A DNA stretch of 64,000 nt from Paracentrotus lividus (lineage: Eukaryota; Echinodermata; Echinoidea; Camarodonta; Echinidae): positions 3,869,207 through 3,933,206 of the forward strand of contig CALNVZ010000174.1 in NCBI GenBank assembly GCA_940671915.1, in the 5' to 3' direction. A model generated the notes under the pieces. The model searched no databases. It worked only from the letters and a program-made list of their open reading frames with translations, and was not told where the DNA came from. Made by a program: the position numbers and the translations under genes. This document shows, one piece after another, positions 1-12,472 of the stretch; the first letter of the stretch is position 1; each line of letters starts with the position of its first letter.

Positions 1-3000
1 TGATGATTAGTTTCAAAAGAGCTATTTCAGGGAATAGCTTTTTCTTCAGAAGAGAGGAGTAAATTACGACATCGATAGTGAATCATTTGAAATCGATTGT
101 GAGGAAGTGGCATTTGAGTGGCATGGTAAGGTCGAGGAAACAGTTTGTTTGATAATTCTACTCTTAGCTTGTGAAGATAATGTAGAAACTTGAACTATTA
201 TGAATTTTCAACAGATCAATGCTTTATTGTTGTTATGAATCTGCAAATGAAGGGGCATAATCAAACACGGTCAGAGGATTCATTCTTAATTTGATTGGTT
301 ATAGTTAGGAACAAAGTAATGTAGATAAGTATAAAAATGAGAAATGTGGATAACAAGAGAATGTAGCTTTATTGTGATTAAGGAAGTTTCTGTTAAATTT
401 TTTCATATGTATGTTGCTCCATGAGCAGAACTTGCTTTTCTTTGATTGATGATTTTTTTTTTTTTTTTGTGAGGGGGCGTCCTTCCCTTATATCTCTTGT
501 TTTTTTCTCTTCTGCTACACTCTTCTGCTTTGTTTTTTCAATCCTTCATTTTTTTGTAATATTCTTGCTCTTTTTCCATGTGAGTCTTATGGATTCATTT
601 ATCCTTCAAACGTTGTTACCGAGTGTTAGTTCGATCTTTCTCCTTCCCATCCCTCCATCTCTTTATCTATCTCCCTCTCTCTCTCAATGCACGGTATGTA
701 GTTCTAGCAAGAGGATGACAAAGACAGTCAACAATGGCTCACTAGTAAGCACTTAATCGATAGCACCCCCAATCACAATCAGAAACGCAGTCATTCAATA
801 CTCCCAATTCCATCCATTCGTATACACCTGTCCCATAGCCGAAGTATTACGACTGTCCAGAAGAATTTCAGTGTAAAACCAACCCGAGACCGATACCCAC
901 TCTTTCCCGGACTCTCCTCTTGTATTCCTTCATGAGAGGACAGTTTCTAAGGATTGCTCAAAGGAGCGACAAACCGCCCGGACTTGCCAGGAATCCATCC
1001 CAGTGCAATTGTCGCACGGGATTATCCCCTTTTGTTGGGCCTTTTCCGCTCGCGAGAGGGGTGGGATCCAATGTCTCTGCGACTATTAGAACACTACACC
1101 AGGCGACCTGAGTCACGAGTAAAGAGCTATATCGGGTAGCATTAGCTGTCCAGGTGAGCATCATTTGACCCCTATCACCCGCCGTTTATTTGTCTTAGAC
1201 CAAAATACGACTCGCCGTGCCAACCAGCAGTACCAACTATTGCCTGAACGAGCCACTGATAATCGCTCCAGGTGCTGGTTGACCCTATATATCCGTTACA
1301 TTTCGTTGATTCCAATACTGACGCAACATTGCCATCTTCATGGCTATATTTATTAGTACTAGCCACGAGCTTTCACTTATTCTCTACGAGTACTTATCAT
1401 CATCGCATGACGAAGAATAGATCTGTATACATGAGATTCTATTGAAATGGATAAAAAGTAATACTCCCAACTCCACATTTCTGTTCCATGATGCCTGACA
1501 AATATAAACAACAACAGACCATTGCAATATCTTTATTGCATGGTTAGCCGGGCATTATACACTTAATATCATCACCTGCCCTCATTGGACTCTTCTTTTC
1601 CAAATGATATCTATCTATTTTTAATTCAATCATTTTTTCATCTGCGTTTATATAACGTAATGTTTCCAGGAACAGTGTATCATTCAAGTTTTCACATATG
1701 TTGCTGTCTATGTGTCAGACCCTCTTCTGCTAGAACCAATGGCTTCAAAAACCTCCTCGATTCATCGACTTCTGATACTGAGAACCAATATAGTTTATGA
1801 ATTCTGCGTACAGATGTTATGTCACGCAAATAATGGAACAACACCTGACACGTGATCCTGTGGATTTAAGCGGTTGCAATTCAGATATCACATCTCCTAA
1901 TTAGGCAGTCACCTTCGTCTTATAGTTAACTCTCTATGCTCATTATGCTGAATTATTATTTATAGTACAGCTTGGCAGAGGAATCTATAGATACATGCTC
2001 TCATAAAGTATCATACGTTTCGTAATCCCTCACAGTCCGAGACCTTCAAAAAGAATGATCCTCTCTAAATATTTAATTGACTGAACACACACTAAAATCA
2101 ACTGTCAAAAGCTCCTTATGAACAAATGGTAATTCATTTCATCAATAAACGGATATTCACTATTTCTCAAGTTCAAGTAATTCAATAATCCTAATCAGAG
2201 TATTATATGACACCTTGTGTAACCAAGCTCATTTGTCGTTTCTATAGAATCTTTAGAAGTAAAAGGAATGTCCAAGCTTTCAAGTTGCTTTTTTTCTTCA
2301 TATGATTTTTAATGAATATACACAGGTATGCTTTTACTGTCTTTGTCGACTGTTGAACTCACCCACAGAAAAAAGCAAAACAAAAAAATCAATGCTTAGA
2401 ACTTTGAATTAGAGATAACTGACTAGCCTGGAAAATGTGGAAATGCTTTGTAAACTTTTCAATAGAGTAGCGGTAATGGAAATAAAAGCGTTCGTGAGTA
2501 TATTTAAAACCAACGTGAAGAGTAACAGTGGTAAATACATTTCAAAGCCCCATATCACATGAAATTGTTTACTTTCTCCTTCCAACACTAAATAATCATT
2601 CGTTATTTATGTTTTTAATATGCAGCGATATTAATGAATTCACATCATAAGACAAAACTCGTTCATTCAATGTCGAGCAATTATGTGTCACGCTTGCGCG
2701 ATTATCATTAGGTGCATTGAGTCCTTGTATAAAATCCTCCATAAGTGTGACAATAAAAAGACTTGGGTCTCTATTTTGAATTGCTCTAACCCATAACCAA
2801 ATTCATTTTTACAAAGCTGAAGCAATGATAAATTCTCGATCTCTAAAATTAGTAGCCTTAAGATGAGTATTCTCTTCTCAGGTGCGATGCCTCACAACCA
2901 GGCTCTTTGAATCCATCTGATGACGCCGCCACCGCTTCTCGCTTATTTAGTAACCCATTCTCATCTCGCGTATGCCAAAAACATATCTTCTAGAAGGGCT

Positions 3001-5414
3001 TCTTGTCACGTTCATAGCATTTTGGTTCATAAACAAAAACATTTTCTAGATTGAATGTTTTATTTGAAGTTAACTAACTATTTTCATATCCTAATGGAGA
3101 TGAAGGCTAGATTTAATTCTCTATTTTTTTTTTCTTTTTGCTTTTTGGTTATATTGTAGGATAGATGGAGATAATCAATCTTGAATCTACATCTAATTAT
3201 CATTAACTCTCCCAAAATATTTTGGAGCTTATACATCGTAAGCGATCCGCGACTCCATGGAAGAACATACATTTTTAAGAACGATTAAAGGTAATTATTA
3301 TCTGATTTACTAAGATAATATGCCAAATCAGCTAGAGATCCAAAAATTACATAGACAATTCATGAAAAATAAAAGAAGAGAATAATGAAGAAATAATGAT
3401 GAGCTTAGTGATTGAGAGAGAGAGCGAGACTTTTTTTTTTTTCTTTTTTTTTTTTTTATTACTGGGGGGAGACCTTCTCCGAAAACCAGAGAGGAATTAA
3501 AACACAATCTCATGTATAAACCCTGGAAATGCACTAATCTAACAGGATCTGAATTAAATGAATTGTTAATAGTTATGCCAGCAACAAACGACTTTAATGA
3601 ATTAGAGCTAGCTGATAAGTTGCACACCTTTTTATGAAGCACCTCTTACCATAGCAATCTCCCATTACACTCTATCTGCAAGCGTAGGCATGAAACCTGT
3701 TACATTAGCCTTGCCACCCTAGCTTCATTCGTAAAAGTAAATTCCTGTTTTTAAAGCAACGCTCTCGAAGGGGGACCAGCCAATTCAGCTCCAGCATTAG
3801 GCTAGCATTGCACCCTTCGTTTGTCTAACCATAATAAGAGGAAAGAGATGGAAGACAAGTGTGACTAGAGAAGAAGAACAGAGAGATGCGAGCAGTGGAG
3901 GCGGGGGCCGTTATAAATTTGATAGTTCGAAATAAAAATTAGGAAGAGATAAAGATGCCAAAGAGAAGAATGAAATACAGAAGGGAAGAGAGAGAGAGAG
4001 ATGGTTAGAGGAGGGAAAAGAGAAGGAGAGTGGAACAGGGGGAGGATAACAGGAGAAAATGTCAAATAATTGAAGCAATGTAATTTGTCCACCTTGTAAT
4101 ATTAAGTATGAACCTGTATGATTGCTATGATGTGAGGCAACCTTAATATAAGCGTGGGTGTTTCGGTGAACAAATAAAGGATCATAGTTTTTCCGGTCTT
4201 TTTTTTTTCTTCAATTATATTTTATGTGCAGCTCAGAGGCATTCTTATCAAAATTGCTTTTGTATGTAAAACATAAAAAACCTTGAATTTGATTGCGACT
4301 TTGATGTTTTGTACTTCAACAATAAATTGTGTAATCTGTGTCCTTTTTGAAAGGTCAAGCAAAATTTAGAACAAGCCGCTTCAAAGGGGATTATTTGTGG
4401 CCAATTTTTAAGTCTATAATGTTTCTTTCCAAAATCAACCTGAAAAATTCACTGTACAATGGGTAGTATTTTGTTTTAGCATTCATAAAAAATACAAGTA
4501 GCTTCATGAATGAAATTGATTTAGATGAAAATAAGGATATTATACCAATAAAGAAAAGTTGTCTAGAACACAAATATTTATATCAGTACTTTTTACTGTT
4601 TCCCTTTAAACACCTTCTTCTGTCTTGTCCTATTTGGAATCGGTTCATCCTGCTCCTTATAAGGTCTGGTAATGTTTCAAGACTGGGACGCGATCAAAAG
4701 CAAAATTAAGACCCCAAGTTATGTGTTAATTAAGTTGTAAGATACATATCGGGGAACACGCTTGGGGGCAGCAAACGCATATCTGGGTTTTTATGGAGGG
4801 TCATTGACGATTAATCCTGCACGCTTTACCGCCGATGAAATCTATGCCCCGCTTTGAGTCGGATAAAAGAAAAAACAAGAAGACAGGTTCAGGGATGGAT
4901 GAATAAATCTAATTTAAAGAAGAGTGATATGTATTTTACGTGCTTTTTATTGGTGCAGGAGAATTATATGTCTGCTATCTGATAAGAATTGTAATATAAT
5001 AATAATAGAGGTATATAGTATAATTACACGAAGCTTGAATTATAATCATGTTATAGACTTGGCTGTCATTCTCAAACCGTTGTTAATCTGATTACTGCAC
5101 TTTCTTTCCCAATTTGTAACCGAAAAGAAAAAAACTCAATTTATTTGTTTATTTCATGAATTATGTTTTTGATGAAATACATTTTATCTGTGTTGAAAAA
5201 AGATTCTATTATACAATGTGCTATTACCCTTTTATTAATTGGCAAAAGAGAATCTATTACTATTTTTCTTCACATTTGTAGGCATGGTAGGGTGTTTTCT
5301 TATATATTTTAGCTGTGTGAAGGTGACTTAAAAGACCCATGTTGCCATTATGTCCTGAGTCTTGGAAAATAGAAAAATAGAAAAGAAAGCAATGCAATTG
5401 ATCAGAAGGAGTGT
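1..5414. other. No gene seen; AT-rich sequence with simple tracts
   Basis: I found no supported gene or exon here. A pyrimidine-rich stretch (about 428-690) contains a T run and ends in CT repeats; its open frame is low-complexity Phe/Ser/Leu and I do not call it. About 880-1290 is clearly richer in GC and CpG than its surroundings, with several short overlapping frames on both strands that match nothing I recognise. Short purine or T tracts occur at 3418-3460 and 3980-4040. The remainder is AT-rich unique-looking sequence. Confidence 0.6.
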
Positions 5415-5663
5415 TTAACCCGTTGTATACTGAGAACTTTTTACAAAGCCGAATGAATCATAATTGTCAAGCATGCTAGCAAGAAATTCTTTTCATTTAA
5501 AGGTGAAACAAAGACAGCTTTAAATATATCAATGTCAGATAATTTACATTATATAAGGTCTTTATATGTTTATGCAATCAAGAGTGAAATAATCAGGTGA
5601 CAAGAGGGATGGTCTATGTTTCTTCAGCCCGCATATATGCGGGCTTAGTATACAACGGGTTAA
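5415..5663 (-). mobile_element. piggyBac-type MITE, TTAA target sites, 20-bp palindrome near one end
   Basis: A short non-autonomous DNA element. TTAA stands at 5415-5418 and 5660-5663. Inside it the ends are exact 13-bp inverted repeats starting CCCGTTGTATAC (5419-5431 and 5647-5659), which fits the TTAA target and CCC-starting termini of the piggyBac superfamily. Just inside the right end is a perfect 20-bp palindrome, AGCCCGCATATATGCGGGCT (5626-5645). The interior has no open frame of note, so movement would need a transposase from elsewhere. A second copy at 24121-24213 has the same terminus-palindrome arrangement in the opposite orientation. The superfamily call is inferred from target site and terminus; other TTAA-using superfamilies such as Kolobok are possible. 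Confidence 0.68.
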
Positions 5664-6227
5664 AAGATAAAGGGGGAAAATGGCAATATATAATTGATGA
5701 AGAGAGAATTGAAATTAGGAAAACCAGATTAGCAATTCACATTTGATAATCTTAAGGCAGGATCAAATATTTTACATGTTTTCTTGTACTTAAATGCAGG
5801 AGATAATTGAAAGTAGAGTTAAATTACTGTCAAATGGGGCCAAAAATTCAGCATGACCCGGGAGGAAATTAATGTGCATCTTAATAATCACTGTTTGAAC
5901 ATCAGGCAATGTTTAGGAAGAATGATTTTTGCTAATTTGTAGCATTTAGGAAGGGCTTCAGCAATTTTGCCTGATTAATCTAGATTTGAGATGTAAGGGG
6001 ACAAGTTTTAACTTTAATTGACGTCTATGTGGCACTTGATGCCAATTTGTTAATCATCTGAAACCACAGATTAATGTTGTATTGCCTCGCAGGATTGTAA
6101 CATTTTATAAGGAGTTAGAATTACAAGAAGTCATATATTTGTATCAAAGTTTTGTAAAAGATAATCGTGAGCCAATGGAGGGTTAACCAGCTGACTAATT
6201 ATTATTTCTTTTCCCAACAACCATCCA

Positions 6228-6762
6228 GTACTAATAGACGATAGGTTAACTTGTATCAGTTCAGATAAGGCTGATACAACCACCCAGTACTCATAGACGA
6301 TAGGTTAACTTGTATCAGTCCAGATACAGGTGGTACAACCCACCCAGTACTCATAGATGATAGTTAACTTGTATCAGTTCAGATAAGGCTGATGCAACCA
6401 CCCAGTACTCATAGATGATAGGTTAACTTGTATATCAGTTCAGATAAGGCTGATACAACCACCCAGTACTCATAGACGATAGGTTAACTTGTATCAGTTC
6501 AGATAAGGCTATGCACACAACCCATACATAGACGATAGGTTAACTTGTATCAGTTCAGATAAGGCTGATACAACCACCCAGTACTCATAGAGTTAGGTTA
6601 ACTTGTATCAGTTCAGATAAGCGCTGTCAAACCACCAGCTACTCCATCCCAGACGATAGGGATTTAAATTGTATCAGTTCAGTGATAAGGCTGAGACAAC
6701 CACACGCAGTACTCATAAGACGATAGGTTAACTTGTATCAGTTCAGCATAGAGGTGATGCAA
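6228..6762. repeat. Tandem array of nine ~59-bp units, each able to form a hairpin
   Basis: The anchor AGGTTAACTTGTATCAG recurs at 6243, 6302, 6362, 6420, 6481, 6537, 6595, 6658 and 6725 (some copies with small changes), giving periods of 56 to 67 and mostly 58-60. A well-kept unit contains TTGTATCAG, an 11-nt spacer and CTGATACAA, a perfect 9-bp inverted repeat. Units 2-4 differ by few substitutions, while units 5, 8 and 9 carry several small insertions and deletions. A minisatellite is the simplest description. It is not a CRISPR array: there are no unique spacers and the context is eukaryotic. Confidence 0.9.
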
Positions 6763-6960
6763 TGACACAACATTTGTTCTGGGCTTTATTTTGTCAAAGT
6801 TTTAAGGTTCAGGGTTGGGGTTGCAATAAGGTTTTATATTTAGGGTCAGTTTCATTTTTTAGTCTAGGGTTGAAATCAGTCATTTGATTAGTCTATGAAA
6901 CGAATAGTGGAGAAATTATTGCCAGAGCGAATGTCATGGAATAGGTTGATGCCCCCTGTT
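6763..6960 (+). repeat. Dispersed repeat, copy 1 (related to 46614-46830)
   Basis: Directly follows the tandem array. It shares ordered blocks with 46614-46830: GACACAACATTT, a CTGGGCTTTATTTTG-like block, G/T-rich pieces resembling degenerate TTAGGG, then a block ending in CCAGAGCGAAT. The first and last blocks are roughly inverted relative to each other (TTTGTTCTGGG against CCAGAGCGAA), suggesting a small terminal-inverted-repeat element. Similarity was judged by eye and family is unassigned. Confidence 0.5.
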
Positions 6961-7842
6961 AATAGATGAGAAAATCAAGAAAGATAAAGCATATCAAACA
7001 TTGCCAATTTGCTGATTAGATTGAGTCAGGTCATTCATCCCTCTTTTTAGTCGTGGGATGTGTAATATCCGTCCCCTTTGATGAAATAGTTAACAAGAAT
7101 AAACAGAAACGGAGCAATAATACCGTCCAATTTTGACCAAATCTAACAAGGATTGATTGTTGCCAATTTAAAGAATCATTAGGAGTGTGGCGCCCTCATT
7201 CTCCTTGTCAGCTTGGTCATTCTTTCCAATCCTTAAACAAAATCGAGCATCTTTCCTGCATTCGATCGTAATTAGTTAGAACTAACTGGACGACGGCCGA
7301 GCTAAACTACTCCTGTTTCTCCTCCTTATCTGTGCTACTCTTTTAATTTCCTGTTGCTGGTGTTCGGGGGTTGTCGACAGATGAGGAGGCTCCGTTCAAT
7401 ATCCCTAAAGAAAACCCAATCACAAGAAGCGAATAAATGGTAATTGGTTGATTGATTTTAAGAGACCACAGTCCTCTCTTGTCCAATGTGACTCCACATT
7501 TATCAGCTTACTTTCCGCTTTGTTATATGAGTATGTAGGCAAGGAATACTTGTAAAAAATTTGTTTACAACTCTTGGTGGTGTTATTTGCCCCCCTCTCG
7601 GCATATATTTGGGTCAATTATGGGTTTTTGATTCCTCCAATAAGCGCTAGAGATCTGGATAGAATGAAGAACTTATTGTCTTGCTATTCATTTTTGTACA
7701 TTTAAGATTTAGGTCATCGCTTTTAAACTTTAGGTGGCGACTGTTAGAATCTGTCTTTTTAGAGAGAGAATATATGAATATCTCTTGAACCAAGTTAACA
7801 AAACCTCAACCCATTGAAAAATGAAATGCAATTGAAATCCAC

Positions 7843-7998
7843 TTGGTGGAACGCCCAAGTTCTCAAGGTTTTTTTTCACCCATAACAGGTGCATTTATTT
7901 CACAAAAATCTTGATAATGGGCAAATTGGTGGAATGCCCAAGTTCTCAAGTTAGTTTTTTTTTTCACCAATAACAGGTGAATTTATTTCACAAAAATC
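7843..7998. repeat. Two-copy tandem duplication, 83-bp period
   Basis: The block beginning TTGGTGGAA and continuing GCCCAAGTTCTCAAG, a T run, CA(C/T)AACAGGTG and ATTTATTTCACAAAAATCT occurs at 7843 and again at 7926. A partial third piece (AATGCCCAAGTTCTCAAGTT) lies near 8252. It is a local duplication with no evident function. Confidence 0.8.
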
Positions 7999-8034
7999 TA
8001 AAAATTCACAAAATTCAAAAGTATGTTACCAAAA

Positions 8035-8056
8035 GATAAGATAAGATAAGATAAGA
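8035..8056 (+). repeat. Short (AGATA) tandem repeat, five units
   Basis: A five-unit GATAA/AGATA microsatellite. Each unit also matches the GATA-factor consensus WGATAR, so it could act as a GATA-binding cluster, but chance from a simple repeat is the more economical reading. Confidence 0.75.
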
Positions 8057-11000
8057 TCGATGACATAATTTCTTTTGCTCTCTGGAGTATTTATGAAATG
8101 TAAATTCTAAGGAAGGAATATGGTAAAGAAGAAGAAGAAGAAGAAAAACTCTGGTTTACTTTTGTGACGGAATTGAAATTTAGAATTGATATCATTAATG
8201 TTCTTAAGAAAAAAGGAAAGAAATAAATATACAATTTGCCTGCTGCTTTGGTAATGCCCAAGTTCTCAAGTTGATTTTGTCATCAAGGAAACTGCTGACA
8301 ATGGCTTTTTGCTATGAAAACTTATCAAGATGACTTTGTTAATACTAAGACTGGATTCAGAAGGTGACTTTGTAGAAACAAAACTCAGAACCGAAGTTGT
8401 GATTTTGTAGAAGCATGACATGAATGTCAGTCATCCCTAGTCAATTGAAAACCTTTAGGCTTAGAAGTACTTAAGATATCTTATGAAGTGAAGTCATGGA
8501 CTGATCATAGATTGATTAACCTTAGTTCACATCTGAACCATAGTCAGGTTTATAATCTTTAAAAATGGGTGGAATGAGCCATTGAATGATAGAACAAGGT
8601 GGATGCAAAGGAGATGCACTGACAGTGTAGCAGAGTGAAATAAAAATAGAGAGATGGAGATGGAATTTGCAAAAATATAAAAAAAAAAACAATGGGAAAA
8701 GTTGGACAATGTAATAAGTGAAAGAACAGTGAAAGGAAAATTTTATTGTTGAAATGCTCAATACCATCATTAAGATGTACAACTGTTATTTATTTATGGG
8801 TTGTTTAAAACAATTATTGACACTCTATTTTTATCAAAACTTTCATCACAATTTCTCACAATTTTCCATTATTACCTGTACCATCATTCCAACTACCACA
8901 ATCAGCATGAACTTTCAAATGTGAAACATCAGCCAACACCAAACAGATTTGATTTGAATTTGGAGGGCTGAATTGTAAGTCCACAGGGCATATCCGTAGT
9001 GTGTATTAAATGTATGAGTAATTTCCGCTAACACTTGGTTGGAGAAGGAGATCGTGATTCGCGATCTCCGGCAAAGATGCGCTCCAGGGACGAACCTGTC
9101 TGATGGATCGTTGAGATGCATGTCCCGTTTTTGATTATGATCCATTTCTGATTACATCAATCATAATTTGTCTTTAGATGAGGCAGGATATTACAGGGTT
9201 TTGCACCTTTTCTTTGCATGAGAATGCAGAGTTTTAATTTTTTTTTCATGGTTCTGTTAGGCCTGTATATAATCTTGAGTTTTAGATCTTTTAGAATACT
9301 GCCTTTATTGCTATTATGTCATAGGTTTTATTTTTATCCTAATCGTATTTAAAATATTGTTCACATCAGAATTATAGATATCTCTGTATTGCTTTGTTGG
9401 GAAAGTTGAAGTAGGTTTACATTTTTTATAATGTCTTGCAGTCGGTAAATTGCAATGGTTTTATAAAAAAATTTTGATGACCTTGAAATAACTTTGGAAT
9501 AGACGAGTTCAAAAATTATAAAGACCAATAATTATATTCTATGAGGCAACAATTTTGGCCCTCAAAAGAGCTGGGAATATGTGATTTATACAACTTCCAA
9601 ACATTGACTGATTTTCAACTGCAACAGGTTGTTAGGTAACGACTTCTTATTGGGTCATATAGAAATGGGCAGGTGGGTTCAAGGGTCTATTGGCTTAGTT
9701 CTGGACGATGATTTTAGACTGTAAGTCAAGAGCATGTTGAGGGCAGCTTTTATCTTTGTAGACGCACCCTTAAATCTTGAAGACCTTCCACCGAGGACCA
9801 CTTCAAGAGGGACAACATCACATAGGTACACATCATAGAGGTGACTGGGAATACATATGAGCTCAGAGTTTAAGATACAATTTATAGGAGATTTAGGGCA
9901 AGAATATGTTTGTCTTTGGGTAGAAATAAATGATAATGGATTTAATTCTTTACCTTTACTCTTTTTTTAATAATGTGGCTTAGGCCAGGTACAGTATGAT
10001 GAAGATGGCATTGTTTTATTTGAGATTGAGGCTAAATATAACTTGGACTAAATTTTTTGAGAAATCTGGGTTTTTCCAAATTCAAATCATGTCCTCCTGG
10101 CAAAAGAAGCAAAATCATATCTAAAAGATAAGCAGCCAAAGGTCAAATCTGAAGCATTTCATTGAAGGTTTTACTATTTAGCAAAGGGTGTTATTTTGCT
10201 TTGAACCAAAAGACTTTTTGTTAAAATACCACTCATCAAATAACAATTAAGCTGAAAGAAAAGAAATTTCTCTTGAAAGTAGGGGAAAATAAAAACGAGA
10301 AATGTAAGGTTTACACAAACAAGCAAGCTGGTTGGGGTGGGGGGGGGGGGTGATAAGACAATGAAGAAAAAAAAAGCAGGCTAAAAGATAAGTTCAATGG
10401 AAAGGAAGAAGAGATGAAACAATCAAAAACAAAAAAGAATATTTCTAAATTAAAATGTCACCTGGTGCCGTGGGCTTGAACATGTGTAGAAAAATAATTT
10501 CATAAAATTGATGAGAAAAATATCAGAAACTATTGACTTCTTGTTTGGTTTGTCTTTCTTGAGAATCTGAGACGCATTGATATATCTGGCTCCGTGGATC
10601 TCAATACGTTATGCATGCAATATATTCATTCTCCAGGGCAGACAAGGGACGTCATGGAATATATGATGAGGTTTTCATCAATTTTTTTCTGCTTCTTCTT
10701 TAATGAAACGCTTGACTTTTTCTCATCAACGTTGGTCGAATTTCATTCAGGTCTTGACAAACAAGTGAAGTAATTAAGATTTGTATTTATCTCTAGTGAC
10801 ATGATAATATGGACCTGGTTATTCTTTGCTTTGCCTCTTCATTCATGTCTCCAATGTCACCTGTATCTTTTCAGAAGAAAACAAATGTTGCCACCCATGT
10901 GCTTTGCTTTGATTTTCCTCTCTTTCTTGTTTATTCTTTTGTTGATGTTTAAAGTTTGAGGTATTAACAAAAATTGTGTACAGCAAGAACATTTTAAATC

Positions 11001-11719
11001 AGTACAGATGATTCTTCAAAATAGTGATAAAATAATATTCTAGAGAGAGGGAGAGAGGGAGAGAAAAGATGGAGAAGGAAAGAAAAGTTTCAATAAAGAA
11101 ATAAGAAAAATTATAAATTTAGATAGTGAAGGAAGAAAAGAAAAATTGAAAAGAGTGAGAATTTTTTCTGAAGGTGTTAGAATGTATCAATCAGTAAATT
11201 GAAATGAATTAATTTAGGCTTTATAATTTGCTTTTAGTTTGTGATAAACTATTCTATGTTTGATATTATTACTGTTTGGATATTCTGTATTCATCACCAT
11301 AGCTTTATGTCAAAAAAAAAAAAGAAGAAGAAGAAGATGAAGAAAGAATGAAAACAAAGTTGATCACAAAATTGTAATGACAAAACCCAATTTAAATTGA
11401 ATATATATATTGTAATCTATACTTGCCCCCTGAGGGATGTATTTGCCACTTGTGTCATTTATTAGTTCAGAGATAGTCAAATTTGGATTAGAGGTTGGCA
11501 TTTTGCGGGATATAAAAATGAGAGAGAGAGACTGGAGAAAAAGAGTAGAGAAGTCTGTCATGCTTTATTGTAACCTTGATATTTTACTTTTATTCTTGTA
11601 GTGTTTTCTCTTTCTTCCTTTCTATATTTTCATAATTTCTTATTACCATCTGACAATTTTCCAGTAAACATAAATGAATTATAAAGGAAAATCACAGACC
11701 CTCAACCAACCCCCCCCCC

Positions 11720-11767
<48 letters not shown>

Positions 11768-12328
11768 GAAAAAAATTGTGACATAGTGCTATAACTTTAT
11801 CTTATTCATCATTGATGCCAAGAGATGAAACGTGTAAATCTTTAATAAACACAGTAGGAGTCAAAATGACATACTTGTATTATCAATTTAATTTCAAAAT
11901 GCTTTTCAGATTAAATCACACACTTGTACATTCTTCTCGTAATGTTCAAACTCTTATACACAGAATGGTAAATAGGTAATGTTGAATAATATCTTGCTAA
12001 AATGACACACTTGCAACAGACCAAAGATGAGAAATCAAAGATTATACAAGTCTGAAATGATTGTAGATGAGAAAATGGGGTATGAAAACGAAGAAGCAAA
12101 CGATTTAGATCAGGTTAATTCATGTCAAGATAGGATAGTCTCCTAAGAGAATAGCTTCATTAGCACCCAATCCATTTCTCATTAGGATGGTGGCATGCTG
12201 GGAAAGTCCCTATTGGACACCAATTTTTACAAGAAATACATGTAAATTTGACATAAACAAGGGAAACATAAAGATAGAAATACCGAGAAATGGACAGATG
12301 TAGATATTTAAACAAAACAAAAACCACA

Positions 12329-12472
12329 AAAAAACACCAAAAAAAAAAAGGAGAGAGAGAGAGAAAAAAAAGAAGAAACAAGAAAAAAAAAANNNNNNNN
12401 NNNNNNNNAAAAAACACCAAAAAAAAAAAGGAGAGAGAGAGAGAAAAAAAAGAAGAAACAAGAAAAAAAAAA
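12329..12472. other. Assembly gap (16 N) flanked by an identical 64-bp duplication
   Basis: Bases 12393-12408 are N. The 64 bp before the gap (12329-12392) and the 64 bp after it (12409-12472) are identical with an offset of exactly 80. The sequence is an A-rich/GA-rich tract. A perfect duplication meeting at a small gap is the signature of two contig ends that overlap but were not merged, so the true genome probably has one copy. The frames crossing it are artefacts. Confidence 0.85.

Larger units (their letters stand above)
6961..12328. other. No gene seen; unique AT-rich sequence with small repeats
   Basis: No supported gene. Contents beyond the separately listed repeats: GC-raised patches at about 7190-7330 and 9030-9130 (the latter with a GGAGATCG/CGATCTCC hairpin); poly-G near 10334-10350; GA-rich tracts near 11042-11160; a C run followed by a long A run (about 11709-11775). 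The minus-strand frame 8915-9145 overlaps the second GC patch but resembles no protein I know and lacks convincing splice sites. Confidence 0.6.

Noticed and set aside
6228..6762. Possible CRISPR array
   Set aside because: The whole 59-bp unit is repeated without unique spacers, there are no cas genes, and the context is eukaryotic.
8915..9145. Minus-strand 76-codon frame over a GC-raised patch
   Set aside because: Ordinary composition but no homology I can recognise and no splice sites; more likely non-coding GC patch.
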